Assembly: GCA_030068145.1 (NCBI GenBank)
Contig: JAPJBO010000012.1
Location: 310,001 to 374,000, forward strand
Direction: 5' to 3'
Length of the DNA: 64,000 nt
From: Diplonema papillatum
Taxonomy: Eukaryota; Euglenozoa; Diplonemea; Diplonemida; Diplonemidae
Part shown: positions 31,950 to 41,984 of the stretch, one piece after another
How the letters are laid out: each line of letters starts with the position of its first letter
Numbering within the stretch: position 1 is the first letter of the stretch
Translations under genes and position numbers: made by a program
Notes under the pieces: generated by a model
Database searches by the model: none
What the model saw: the letters and a program-made list of their open reading frames with translations, nothing else
What the model was told of the DNA's origin: nothing

Positions 31950-32230
31950 GTATAAGCACCTGCTTTGTAGGAAATGCTTGAGGAGACTGCCAGTTGCGAT
32001 AGATCAAAGGAGGTAAATGTGCTGTAGCCCACACGAAACACAGGTAAATCTGGGTTTAGTGGCGGGCGTAAGCGCTCAACAAAAAAAGACCCACTTTGTA
32101 GATGTATTGTTTTCTCCCCCTCTAGCCTCCTGCGAAATGAGCACAAAGGCAGTCCCTCGAGTATTTTTTTGCTCAATGCTTGTGCCCGGCACTAAACCCA
32201 GATTTTAGCCTGGGTTTCGTGGGCTAAAAC
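31950..32230 (+). repeat. Dispersed repeat R2, longest copy
   Basis: Shared with 59985-60140 and, reversed, with 1905-2035. Blocks are tgtataagcacctgctttgt, gatcaaaggaggtaaatgtg, cacacgaaacacaggtaaat, gacccactttgtagatgtat and cgaaatgagcac. Confidence 0.8.
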
Positions 32231-32789
32231 TCGTTTTCACCTTGTGGTTTAGAGGTTCGATGTTTTAGGGTCTCCGGTTGACCATTGAGGCTGAAGGATG
32301 TGCTGCTACCCGGTCCTACATACCCAGGTATCCAGGTTTTACCCGGTCTGTCGTCAGACCCATTCCAGCTTTAGTCCAGTTCAACATTATTCCAATTACC
32401 GTAATACGCGTTTGTGACTGGAAAATGTTCTCTGGTCGTTCCTCTCGGTCTTGTCGTGGCGGGGCTAGTCATCAGAATTTCTTTTACCAGTGTGATGTGA
32501 ACAAACGAAGGGAAGGGGAGGGGGCAAGAAGAGAGGAAGGTTGGCCGCCCAGGGCTCAAGTTCCCGTCCAAGAGAAAATGGCGAGGCCAGGGCAATTCTG
32601 TGCGGACCCTCATTCTCTCCAATCCCCCCCGCGCATCCAGTAACGTTCTATTGAAGCGACTGTGAGTTGTGTGCCACGAAAAAAGGAAGGAACAATGCGC
32701 TCCTGGCCGCAAGAATAGACTCGGAGGGACCGCCCGGTGCTTCTTTTTCGACGGGGGGAGAAACAACATGAACTGCTACTTGGGTCATA
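32231..32789. other. Intergenic, no gene seen
   Basis: A weak R1-like block lies at 32240-32290 (ttttagggtctccggttgac). Nothing else is supportable. Confidence 0.4.
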
Positions 32790-32920
32790 GTTTGCTGAGC
32801 GCTTACGCCCAGCATCAAACCAAAAGCTTACCCAGGCTTTGTGTGCGTGGGGTACACAACACTGTCTCCTTTACGATTTGCAACTGGTGGCTTCCTCGAG
32901 TATTCTGCAAAGCAGAAGAA
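32790..32920 (-). repeat. Diverged R2 copy, reversed
   Basis: Similar to 1905-2035: cttacgcccagcatcaaacc, then a taca.cac.gtctcctt block and caactggtggcttcctcgag. Confidence 0.6.
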
Positions 32921-32934
32921 GAACGAACAAGAGC

Positions 32935-33537
32935 TAACAGAGTGCCCTGGTCAACGAGAAGCTGGCGTCGCTCTTCGCCGGCGCGGGAGACGCCCGCGCG
33001 CTGTCGCCGCCGCCGGCCATGAAAACGAGCGACGCGCCACCCGTGCTCCGCCTTCCGTTGTGTCTTTGGTTGAGACCAAGCGAACCTCTCCGGGTGCCCG
33101 GCAGCCCTTGCGGGGTGCAAAAACCTTCAGTTGCGATCGTTTCCGGACCGACTCGATCCTCCGCGTCGTTCTCGAAAGCGCTGAACGAGCCGAACCCGTG
33201 GAGGCTCTGCACCTCCCTGTAGTCACTCTGGGTGGCTTTGTCGCCGTCATGATTCTACGCCAAGTTGACAGACTTGTAGGGCGAAGATGCACGCCGCTGG
33301 TGCTGCAGCGGACCCATGCACGCATTGCCCAGCGTCGAGACTGCACGTGCTGTGGAGAACGGTGAAAGAGGGCTCCTGGCGGCCGCCGCTGCGCGGGGTG
33401 CAAAAACCTTCAGTTGCGATCGTTTCCGGACCGACTCGATCCTCCGCGTCGTTCTCGAAAGCGCTGAACGAGCCGAACCCGTGGAGGCTCTGCACCTCCC
33501 TGTATTCACTCTGGGTGGCTTTGTCGCCGTCATGATT
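32935..33537 (-). pseudogene. Two partial copies of the C-terminal repeat of the surface-protein gene
   Basis: Positions 32950-33225 match 33930-34190, and 33395-33540 match 34080-34190 plus 33535-33560, at very high identity by eye. Each includes the segment encoding MQSLHGFGSFSAFENDAEDR. They lie immediately 3' of the intact gene and end in frames different from its stop. Confidence 0.85.
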
Positions 33538-36500
33538 CTACGCCAAGTTGACAGACTTGTAGGGCGAAGATGCACGCCGCGGGTGCTGCAGCGGACTCAT
33601 GCACGCATTGCCCGGCGTCGAGACTGCACGTGCCGTGGAGAACGGTGAAAGAGGGCTCCTGGCGGCCGCCGCTGCGACCGGCGACAGCGACGAACCGACG
33701 GCGACGGGCGCCAGGCTCCGCCGCCGTTCCGCGCGCCCCGCCACCGAGGCCGGGCTCACGGCGAGGCTGGCCGTGCCCATACGGGGGGACCCCGGCCTTT
33801 GCGCCGGCGCGAGTAGGCCTTCGGTCGCAGCCGTTTCGGCGCCCGCCGCCCGGTCGCTCCTTTCACCCTCGAACCAGCCGCAGCCCGGGAGGTCCTTCAT
33901 CTCCCGGTAGTCGCACACATCGAAGCTCGCGTCGCTCTTCGCCGGCGCGGGAGACGCGCGCGCGCTGTCGCCGCCGCCGGCCATGAAAACGAGCGACGCG
34001 CCATCATCTGTGCTCCGCCTTCCGTTGTGTCTTTGGTTGAGACCAAGCGAACCTCTCCGGGTGCCCGGCAGCCGTTGCGGGGTGCAAAAACCTTCAGTTG
34101 CGATCGTTTCCGGACCGACTCGATCCTCCGCGTCGTTCTCGAAAGCGCTGAACGAGCCGAACCCGTGGAGGCTCTGCATCTCCCTGTAGTCACACGCATC
34201 GACGCTGGACGGCGGCGCGCTGTCGCGGCCGCCGTTCAGGAACCCGAGCGACGTGCTATCGCCTGTGCTTCGTCTCCGCCTCCCGGAGTGCCTCGGGTTG
34301 AGCGTGATGAGCATGCCCCGCCGGGGGGACGGCGGGATGAAGAGGCCCTCGGTCGCCACCAGTTCGTGCCCCGTTGCCCAGTCGCACCCTTCGTTGTCGA
34401 AAACGCCGAGCGACCCGAGCTTCCGGGCGCCCCGCGCCTCCCAGCGGCCGCCCGCGTCGGCGGGCCGACCTTTCCGGTTCCCGTCCGCGAAGGCCGCGAA
34501 CGCCGCCCCGCCGTCGCCCGAGCTCCTCCTCCGCCTGCCGTTGTCCATTTGCCGGTCCCGCGCCTTGCGGAGCAACCCGTTCGCATCGTCTGTTGGACCG
34601 AGCAGGCCGAACGCCGTCGCTTGCAGGCGGCTCCTGCGGCCCTTCGCGAAGATGAACAGCTCGGTGAGCACGTCGCAGACTACTTTGACGGCGAGGGTCA
34701 CCCACGCGGCGAGGAAGAAGTTCTCGGCCGCGCCGTGCGTCCAGTGGCGGGGGTCGAAGGGGAGGTAGAATCCGGCGCTCAGGCAGAGCAGCCCGCACGT
34801 CTGGCACGCGAGCAGGACGAGGTCCAGCAGGTTGTTCCGGCCGCGCGCGTGCGGCCGGAGCACCGCCTCGGCCGCCAGCTGCGCCGCGAAAACGGCCGCC
34901 GAGAACAGCTTCACGTGCCCGCAGCCCCGCGCGCTCCCCACCCGGGCCGCCGACGCCGCGGCGATTGCGAACATCGAGCCGTACTCCACGATCGAGAACC
35001 ACACGGCTCCCTCCCTGTACGTCCGCATAACGCTCGCGTACCTGTTGACCCAGTGGTTGCTCCGCTGCACGCTCACCCACTCCGCGGGGCCGATCCAAAA
35101 CGCCCAGAGCCGCCCTGTGTACACGTCGTCGGGTAGACACACCGCCTCCGTCGGGACGGCGCGGTACACCAGGTGGAACACCCCGATGGGGATCGCCGTG
35201 CACAGCACGAACGACGACAGCCCGGCGCAGAACGCGACGGGGTTCGGCGGCTCCATCAGCAGCATCGCGGCGCCGTATGCGGTGCCTTGGTACAAGAACG
35301 TGAAGACTACCAGCGGCGCGGAGGGCAGGCGGACGAGCCCTTGCGTGTCGAGGCCTTCGAAGAGCTGCGGGAACGCGCGGCGGCCGGCGAGCCGGGCGAA
35401 GCCGAGCAGCAGGTAGCAGCCGGTCGAAAACGCGGCCATCACGCCGAGGTTCCCGAGGACCATCCCCAGCGCGCGGCTCCCGCCGAGCGAGACGCGGGTC
35501 GGGTGGAAGGCCCACGGGAGCTCGGCATCGGCGCCGCGCACGCGGCAGGCGGCGGTCACCAGCAGCAGGCGCGAAGCCGCGCCGCCCGTCGTCGCCGCAG
35601 AGGACGCAACCCCGGCTGCGACCACAGCCGGATACTCTCCCGCGGCCTTCGCCACCTTCGCCGTGCGGGTCTGCCCGAACGTCTCCGCGAGCTCCCGCTC
35701 CTCTTCCGTCTGGTGCCCGCCTCCCCCTGGCGCCGTGCTTTGCGGCGGCTCCGTCGAAGCTGTCGGCACCCACGTTGCCGACGCCTGATCGGGCGCGGCG
35801 CTCTGCGCCGGCGCCGCCGTCGGGGGCGCGGGCACAAACTGCGGCGGGGCGTCCGGTGAAGGCGCTCTGCTTGGCGGCGAAGGTGCCTCGGTCGTTCGTG
35901 GCCTGTCAGTCGGCGGCACGACGACTGGCGTGTCCCTCGTCGGCGGCGCGACCGATGGCGGCGCAGCAGTTGGCGACGGGGGCACGATTGTTGGCGATGC
36001 ACCAGTCGATGGCACGATTGTTGGCGATGCACCAGTCGATGGCACGATTGTTGGCGATGCACCAGTCGATGGCACGATTGTTGGCGATGCACCAGTCGAT
36101 GGCACGATTGTTGGCGATGCACCAGTCGATGGCACGATTGTTGGCGATGCACCAGTCGATGGCACGATTGTTGGCGATGCACCAGTCGATGGCACGATTG
36201 TTGGCGATGCTCCAGTCGATGGCACGATTGTTGGTAGAGCGCCAGTTGACGGTACGGTTGATGACGCGCCAGTCGAAGGCACGATTGTTGGTAGGGCGCC
36301 AGTTGACGGTATTGGTGCACCACTTGTTGGTACAATGGTTGGTGATGCATCAGTAGATGGAACGATTGTTGGTAGAGTGCCAGTTGACGGTACGGTTGAT
36401 GACGCGCCAGTCGAAGGCACGATTGTTGGAAGGGCGCCAGTTGACGGTATTGGTGCGCCACTTGGTGGTACAATAGTTGGTGATGCACCAGTCGATGGAA

Positions 36501-39500
36501 CGATTGTTGGTAGAGCGCCCGTTGACGGTACAATTGTTGGTTGTGCACCACTTGGTGGCACAATGGTTGGTGATGCACCAGTCGATGGAACGATTGTTGG
36601 TAGAGCGCCCGTTGACGGTACAATTGTTGGTTGTGCGCCACTTGGTGGTCCAATTGTAGGTGGTGCACCAGTTCCTGGCACAAGTGTTGGCGGTGGCACG
36701 ACCGTTGTTGGAGCGCCAGTCGACGGCACATTTGTCGGTGGCACGACCGTTGGTGGAGCGCCTGTTGACAGTACAATTGTTGTTGGTACGCCAGTTGATG
36801 GTGCAAGCGTTGGTGGCCCGCCAGTTACCGTTGGTGGTGCGCCGGTTGACGGAACAACTGTTGGTGGCGGATCAGTTGGTCCACCTGTGGCTGGCGCATC
36901 AGTCGATAGCGCAGCTGTCAGTGGTGCATCAGTCAATGGCACAGTTGTCAGTGATACACTTGTAAATGGCACAAGTGTTGGTGGTGCATCAGTCGATGAA
37001 ACATTTGCTGGTGGTGCATCTGTCAGTGGTTCCATTGTTGGTGGTGCATCCGTCGATGGCGCAATTGTTGGCGGTGCACCAGTCGATAGCGCAATTGTTG
37101 GCGGTGCATCAGTTGATGGCATTGTTGTCAGTGGTGCATCAGTCAATGACGCATCTGACGGTGGTACATTCGTTGGTACAATTGTTGGTGGTGCATCCGT
37201 AGATGGTGCGATTGTTGGTAGTGCATCCGTAGATGGTGCGATTGTTGGTGGTGCATCTGTCAGTGGAACACCTGTTGGCGGTGCATCTGCTGGTGGAGCA
37301 CCAGTCGATGGCATTGTTGTCAGTGGTGCAGCAGTCGATGGCGCATCCGTCGGTGGTGCATCTGTTCGTGGTTTATCCGTTGATGGCGTCATTGTTGGCG
37401 GTGCATCTGTCCGTGGTACAGTTGTTCGTGGTGCATCCGTCAAAGGTGCAATTGTTGGTGGGGCATCCGTCGATGGCATTGTTGTCAGTGGTGCATCTGT
37501 CGGTGGTACATTTGTTCGTGGTGCATCCGTCGATGGCGCAATTGTCACCGGTGCATCCGTCGATGGTACACCTGTTGGTGGGGCATCCGTAGATGGCGTA
37601 CCTGTTGTCAGCGGTCCATCAGTCGATGGCGCAATTGTTCGTGGTGCATCTGTTGGTGGTACAATCGTTGGTGGTGCATCCGTCAATTGCGTAATTGTTC
37701 GTGGTGCATCTGTTGGTGGTACAATCGTTGGTGGTGCATCCGTCGATGGCGCATCAGTCGATGGCACAAGTGTTGATGGTGCATCAGTCGATGGCGCAAT
37801 TGTTGTTGGTGCATCCGTCGATGGCGCACTTGTTGGTGGTGCATTCGTCGATGGCGCATCAGTCGATGGCGCAATTGTTGGTGGTGCATCCGTCGATGGT
37901 GTATCTGTTGGTGGTACAATCGTTGGTGGTGCATCCGTCGATGGCGCAATTGTTGGCGGTGCGTCAGGCGATGGCGCATTTGTTCGTGGTGCATCCGTCG
38001 ATGGTGTCATTGTTGGTGGTGCATCTGTTGGTGGTGCATCCGTCGATGGCGCATCAGTCCATGGCACAAGTGTTGGTGGTGCATCCGTCGATGGCGCATC
38101 AGTCGATGGCACAAGTGTTGGTGGTGCATCCGTCGATGGCGCATCAGTCGATGGCACAAGTGTTGGTGGTGCATCCGTCGATGGCGCATCAGTCGATGGC
38201 ACAAGTGTTGGTGGTGCATCCGTCGATGGCGCTTCAGTCGATGGCACAAGTGTTGGTGGTGCATCCGTCGATGGCGCATCAGTCAATGGCACAAGTGTTG
38301 GTGGTGCATCCGTCGATGGTGTCATTGTTGGTCGTGCATCTGTTGGTGGTGCACTTGTTGAAGGTGCATCCGTCGATGGCGCATCAGTCGATGGCACACG
38401 TGTTGGCGGTGCATCTGTCGATGGCGCTGTTGTTGGCGGTGCATCCGTCGATGGCGTAATCGTTGACGGCGCATCCGTAGATGGCGCAATTGTTGACGGT
38501 GCATCCGTCGATGGCGCATCCGTCGGTGGCACATCAGTCGGAGGAGCAATTGGAAGAACTGCCGGTGACACGGTGTCGTCGACCGTGAGGTAAACGACTA
38601 CCGCTGCGCCGTCGCATGCGTACAGCCTGCCCCCCGCATACGTCAGCCCGTCGGAGCTAGTCGTCAGCGCCGTCAGCCAACTGGCACCGGGCGAGCCAGC
38701 CAAGACGCTCGACAGCGCGACACCACGCAGATCCGGCCCGCTCGAGTAGTAAATAAGAGACCGATCCTCATCAAATTCGACGGCAGTCACCGGCTGCGCG
38801 GTGGCCAAGCCATTCAAGCGGACGAGGGCACGAGGGGCAGACGCGTCGTAGAAGTCAACTCCGGCCTCGCTGGCCACGGCAAGTGTCGACCCAGCGGCTG
38901 CGAGGTCGTGGACCTGCCCGGTGCCGTAAGTTTGAAGGAGCGTCAAATTGGCTGGGTCGGCAGCGTCGAATACGTCGAACCCCTTGTCGAGCCCAACGTA
39001 CAGGTAGCCCGCCGAATAAAGAAGGCTCGTCGGCTCGGTCGACGAGCAAGGCCACCTCCCGCGGAACGACAAAAAGTCCTGCGTCTCGACGCAGTAGTTC
39101 TCGCACGCGATGAACTGAATCCGGTCCGGCCCCTTCGCGGCAGCAGCGCAGCGAGCCCCGAGGTTAGATTCGCGGATTTCGCTGTCCCTGGCGTAGTCGT
39201 ACCGGTAAATTCCGGCGTCGGTGGCGAAGAAAATCATCTTCGGGTACGGCCTGTAGTCATTGTCGGCTACGGCAAGCACTTCCCTCGAGACCGGCATGGC
39301 GGTGTCCGCGACGTCAACGCAGCTCGTGCCGGCGGTACAGTCGATGTGAGACGCTGCGAGGGTCGCAGCGGCCACGACGTTGCCAGCCGCGTTCGCCCAA
39401 ATATCAAGGCATGGTCCCGCGGCGGGGGCCCGGTACATTTCGACGAGCATCGCATCGGCTCCACTTGGTCCGGCGAGCAGCAGAACGAGGATGGAAACAA

Positions 39501-39522
39501 GCACAAGCAACCTGCTCCGCAT
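33538..39522 (-). CDS. Surface protein: beta-propeller, mucin-like repeats, multi-TM region
   Basis: I chose ATG 39522 because it begins a clean signal peptide (MRSRLLVLVSILVLLLAG); an in-frame ATG at 39600 adds 26 residues. The mature N-terminus (about 320 residues) has LVIVD-type propeller strands such as AGYLYVGLDKGFDVFDAADP and STLAVASEAGVDFYDASAP. About 930 residues of Thr/Ser/Pro/Asp repeats follow, mostly variants of PSTDAPPTIA; a run of near-perfect 10-residue STGASPTIVP units precedes the membrane part. The next 350 residues hold about eight hydrophobic segments (for example GMVLGNLGVMAAFSTGCYLL). The tail carries three related units with CDYREM and FSAFENDAEDR. I infer a heavily O-glycosylated surface protein. 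Ligand and role are unknown. Copies of the tail lie just downstream. Confidence 0.75.
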   Translation of the reverse strand: MRSRLLVLVSILVLLLAGPSGADAMLVEMYRAPAAGPCLDIWANAAGNVVAAATLAASHIDCTAGTSCVDVADTAMPVSREVLAVADNDYRPYPKMIFFATDAGIYRYDYARDSEIRESNLGARCAAAAKGPDRIQFIACENYCVETQDFLSFRGRWPCSSTEPTSLLYSAGYLYVGLDKGFDVFDAADPANLTLLQTYGTGQVHDLAAAGSTLAVASEAGVDFYDASAPRALVRLNGLATAQPVTAVEFDEDRSLIYYSSGPDLRGVALSSVLAGSPGASWLTALTTSSDGLTYAGGRLYACDGAAVVVYLTVDDTVSPAVLPIAPPTDVPPTDAPSTDAPSTIAPSTDAPSTITPSTDAPPTTAPSTDAPPTRVPSTDAPSTDAPSTSAPPTDARPTMTPSTDAPPTLVPLTDAPSTDAPPTLVPSTEAPSTDAPPTLVPSTDAPSTDAPPTLVPSTDAPSTDAPPTLVPSTDAPSTDAPPTLVPWTDAPSTDAPPTDAPPTMTPSTDAPRTNAPSPDAPPTIAPSTDAPPTIVPPTDTPSTDAPPTIAPSTDAPSTNAPPTSAPSTDAPTTIAPSTDAPSTLVPSTDAPSTDAPPTIVPPTDAPRTITQLTDAPPTIVPPTDAPRTIAPSTDGPLTTGTPSTDAPPTGVPSTDAPVTIAPSTDAPRTNVPPTDAPLTTMPSTDAPPTIAPLTDAPRTTVPRTDAPPTMTPSTDKPRTDAPPTDAPSTAAPLTTMPSTGAPPADAPPTGVPLTDAPPTIAPSTDALPTIAPSTDAPPTIVPTNVPPSDASLTDAPLTTMPSTDAPPTIALSTGAPPTIAPSTDAPPTMEPLTDAPPANVSSTDAPPTLVPFTSVSLTTVPLTDAPLTAALSTDAPATGGPTDPPPTVVPSTGAPPTVTGGPPTLAPSTGVPTTIVLSTGAPPTVVPPTNVPSTGAPTTVVPPPTLVPGTGAPPTIGPPSGAQPTIVPSTGALPTIVPSTGASPTIVPPSGAQPTIVPSTGALPTIVPSTGASPTIVPPSGAPIPSTGALPTIVPSTGASSTVPSTGTLPTIVPSTDASPTIVPTSGAPIPSTGALPTIVPSTGASSTVPSTGALPTIVPSTGASPTIVPSTGASPTIVPSTGASPTIVPSTGASPTIVPSTGASPTIVPSTGASPTIVPSTGASPTIVPSTGASPTIVPPSPTAAPPSVAPPTRDTPVVVPPTDRPRTTEAPSPPSRAPSPDAPPQFVPAPPTAAPAQSAAPDQASATWVPTASTEPPQSTAPGGGGHQTEEERELAETFGQTRTAKVAKAAGEYPAVVAAGVASSAATTGGAASRLLLVTAACRVRGADAELPWAFHPTRVSLGGSRALGMVLGNLGVMAAFSTGCYLLLGFARLAGRRAFPQLFEGLDTQGLVRLPSAPLVVFTFLYQGTAYGAAMLLMEPPNPVAFCAGLSSFVLCTAIPIGVFHLVYRAVPTEAVCLPDDVYTGRLWAFWIGPAEWVSVQRSNHWVNRYASVMRTYREGAVWFSIVEYGSMFAIAAASAARVGSARGCGHVKLFSAAVFAAQLAAEAVLRPHARGRNNLLDLVLLACQTCGLLCLSAGFYLPFDPRHWTHGAAENFFLAAWVTLAVKVVCDVLTELFIFAKGRRSRLQATAFGLLGPTDDANGLLRKARDRQMDNGRRRRSSGDGGAAFAAFADGNRKGRPADAGGRWEARGARKLGSLGVFDNEGCDWATGHELVATEGLFIPPSPRRGMLITLNPRHSGRRRRSTGDSTSLGFLNGGRDSAPPSSVDACDYREMQSLHGFGSFSAFENDAEDRVGPETIATEGFCTPQRLPGTRRGSLGLNQRHNGRRSTDDGASLVFMAGGGDSARASPAPAKSDASFDVCDYREMKDLPGCGWFEGERSDRAAGAETAATEGLLAPAQRPGSPRMGTASLAVSPASVAGRAERRRSLAPVAVGSSLSPVAAAAARSPLSPFSTARAVSTPGNACMSPLQHPRRASSPYKSVNLA
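35985..38560 (-). repeat. Coding minisatellite of the mucin-like region
   Basis: A perfect or near-perfect 30-bp unit (gatggcacgattgttggcga with caccagtcga) fills 35985-36220. Variable units of 30 and 36 bp continue to 38560, with a regular 54-60-bp higher-order block at 38040-38330. The period is a multiple of three, so the frame stays open. Confidence 0.9.
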
Positions 39523-39838
39523 CCAGCTACGCTCGCCCCGCTCCCGACCCTCCCAGTAACCTGTGTCGTGTGGGGTGACGATGACGATAGTGGGAGACAT
39601 GACTTTCCGTTTCAGCCTGGTTCGTGGCTTGATGCCGGCTAGTGAGTGGGATACCCAAGATTCGTTACCACCGATCGCTTACAAGAGCATTCCCTCCACC
39701 GAAGAAACACCATCCACCGAAGAAGCACCGTTCGTGTGACCCTTGTAGACAAGGTGATATGGTCCTTTGACAGAGTGAGCCGATGCCTCTCATCTCACCT
39801 TATTAATACGGCTGAGTCACGCATGCTCTTGACAGACG

Positions 39839-40108
39839 CTAGCGTCCGACATTCGCACGTGCGTCGCAGTCGTTGGCTGGTATTGACAAGGGGATTTCCT
39901 CCACTCGGGATGAGCTTCGTAACTTCACCGCCGCAGGTTCTCCCCTGCCATGGGAGGTCTGCTTGGGTGCCTTCGGGTGGCGTTTCCGTGTCGGTGTTGT
40001 TGCTGCGTTTTTGGACTTCTTCTTCGACACTTTGTTGACGGGCAGTCGGCGAGAGGGCAGGGACTTGGACTTGTTTGTGCGCACTTCCTTCAAACCTGTT
40101 TTGTTCAT
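39839..40108 (-). CDS. Doubtful small basic protein beginning in an R5 repeat
   Basis: An 89-codon frame starts at an ATG inside the R5 copy and encodes a Lys/Arg-rich product (KSKSLPSRRLPVNKVSKKKS). It has no recognisable family. It could be a minor gene, a fragment of a repeat-encoded product, or chance; the strand agrees with all other genes here. Confidence 0.2.
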   Translation of the reverse strand: MNKTGLKEVRTNKSKSLPSRRLPVNKVSKKKSKNAATTPTRKRHPKAPKQTSHGRGEPAAVKLRSSSRVEEIPLSIPANDCDARANVGR

Positions 40109-40165
40109 CTGGACGGGAGTGAGGATAGCCTGCTTTTGTTCTTGACAAATTGCATTTGTTAGACT
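40077..40165 (-). repeat. Dispersed repeat R5, copy 3
   Basis: Reverse complement of the 1795-1890 copy, with the same acaaatgcaatttgtcaaga and aaacaggtttgaaggaag blocks, and the same orientation as the copy in FAN1. Confidence 0.75.
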
Positions 40166-40929
40166 AAAATTGTGGGATGTTGCCGGCTTCCAGCAGCGTA
40201 CAACTGCAGCACAGGCGGAAGCCTTCCTCCAAAGTGCAGGATGGACCGGTGTCACCGCCACAAGAGGTCTCCCGGAACGGGGAAGGATACTAGCGGTCCT
40301 TCGTGCCGTAGAGGTCGGCCCTTGTCGGAGAGATTGCTACTGCGACTTGCTCTCGTACTTGGCCTTTGTTCTGGCGGTTGCCCGGATTGACCCTTGTTGT
40401 AGTCACGGACTCTTGTTGTGGTGATTCGATTGGTCCTTGCTGTCGTGGCGGTGTTCGGAGAAACCTCAGAACCTAATGCGCGTACAGGCACGTGGATGCA
40501 ATCGACGCCAAGATGGAGCGGGCTGCTAAGACCCTTCGTTTTCGGTCGAGGGGGCACGCTTTTTTGCGGCACTTCTGATGCGTATTTAGTGGCCGCAATC
40601 GCTACATTTTGAAACAACAAGAAGTGCTGAAGGCCTGGCATCGAGAATAGGAACACACCTAGGTACAGGCAACAATGGAACATTTCCGAAGGCAGGGTCT
40701 AGCACTGAATACAAAGCAACGAACAACCGACATCAACTGGTCATTGACGGTGAAATGAAATCGACTATTTTTCTTCGAGTGTACAGGTGCTCTCTGGGCT
40801 GCACATGCACTCGATTTCGTTTCTGCATCATGTACAGCCGCTTGTTCCGGAATAGTTCAGCAGTACGTATAGTACTGTTGAAGATACTCGCAGGGCCGCC
40901 GGTGGCTCATTTCGGCGGAGGTGCAGACA

Positions 40930-41055
40930 CGGCACAACTACAAATGGGTCCTTTTTTTGTTGAAAGGCTATGCCCAGTGCAGTACACTTCCGCCCTTATG
41001 TTTTGCAACGGGCGGCCTCCGCGGGTATTTTCTGCGAAGCAGGGCCTATTTCAAA
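40930..41055 (+). repeat. Diverged R2-related copy
   Basis: Shares the tttgttgaaaggcta-type block, the cttatgttttgcaacggg block and a gaagcaggg ending with the R2 copies near 32800 and 1905; identity is low. Confidence 0.4.
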
Positions 41056-41479
41056 AAGAGACAAAAAATCAGACAGATCCTGTCGAAGCATAGGATGCAC
41101 CGCGGCTACCTGACAAAGGATCCCATCGTGCAACACTCAACATGAACATGGGACAGAGTGAAGAAAGGAGGTGGATGGCTTCAGGCACCCATCAGAAGTG
41201 TTATTGACACAGTAAGGCTGGGGGGGGGGGGGGGGTGGAGAGAGAGCAGGGAGGGGGAGGTTCTAACACTGTTTCTCCAGGTGGAAGTGCACAGTACATC
41301 TATCAAATGTGGATACAATTGAACCGTAGCGACGATTCCCGCTGGGAAATCGCGTAGTTGTCACTACGGTGCAGGAAAGATTTTTTAGCAGAGCATCAAG
41401 AGTGGTCCAAGAGTGGACCAACGAGTGGTCTAGCGTTTATTGTGGTTTAGAGGTTCGCGGGTGGTATGAGGGTAGTAGT

Positions 41480-41640
41480 ATGCTTAGACACCTTAACTAC
41501 GGCTAGCCACGTTTGTAAGTGTTGCGACCGACACCAAGAAGAAAGTCGCTTTGAATTTAGTCTTGGGCCCCCCACGCGCATGCATGTTGAGCAGGGGTTG
41601 CCATGCAGCTCGTGTTCTATATGAGGAATCGGCGGAAAGA
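41480..41640 (+). repeat. Dispersed repeat R4, copy 2
   Basis: Matches 10440-10640 in the same orientation: ggctagccacgtttgt, gaccgacaccaag, tagtcttgggccccccac and ttgagcaggggttgcc. It abuts the 3' end of the poly-Gln gene. Confidence 0.75.
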
Positions 41641-41677
41641 CGCGTGCCGAACCTCGGGACTTGGCTGCTGATTGGCT

Positions 41678-41939
41678 TCAGTTGACGGAGGAGAACTGGG
41701 AACTCACTTTTTGGCCGTTGCCGTCCCTCGCGTAGACCGTCTCGAGCACGTTCGCGAAGGCCTGCCACGGCTTGTTCTTCTTGGTCGAGCGCGACGACGA
41801 CTGGACCGCCGTGGGGCCGTAGCAGCTGGGGATGGAGGTCGTCGCGGTCGCGTTGCCTTCGGCGGCGGAGACGGGGGCCGAGTGCTGGGTGCCCAGGCGG
41901 CTGTTCCAGATGGGCTCCGGCTGGGCGGCGCTGCGGCGG

Positions 41940-41984
<45 letters not shown>

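Larger units (their letters stand above)
39523..41677. other. Intergenic with R2, R4 and R5 copies
   Basis: Apart from the doubtful small frame at 39839-40108 and the repeat copies listed separately, I see no gene. A run of about 16 G lies near 41221-41236. Confidence 0.5.

Noticed and set aside
35930-38593. 887-codon plus-strand frame rich in DGASVGGASV
   Set aside because: It is the antisense shadow of the mucin-like repeat of the minus-strand surface protein, which has a signal peptide and TM segments.
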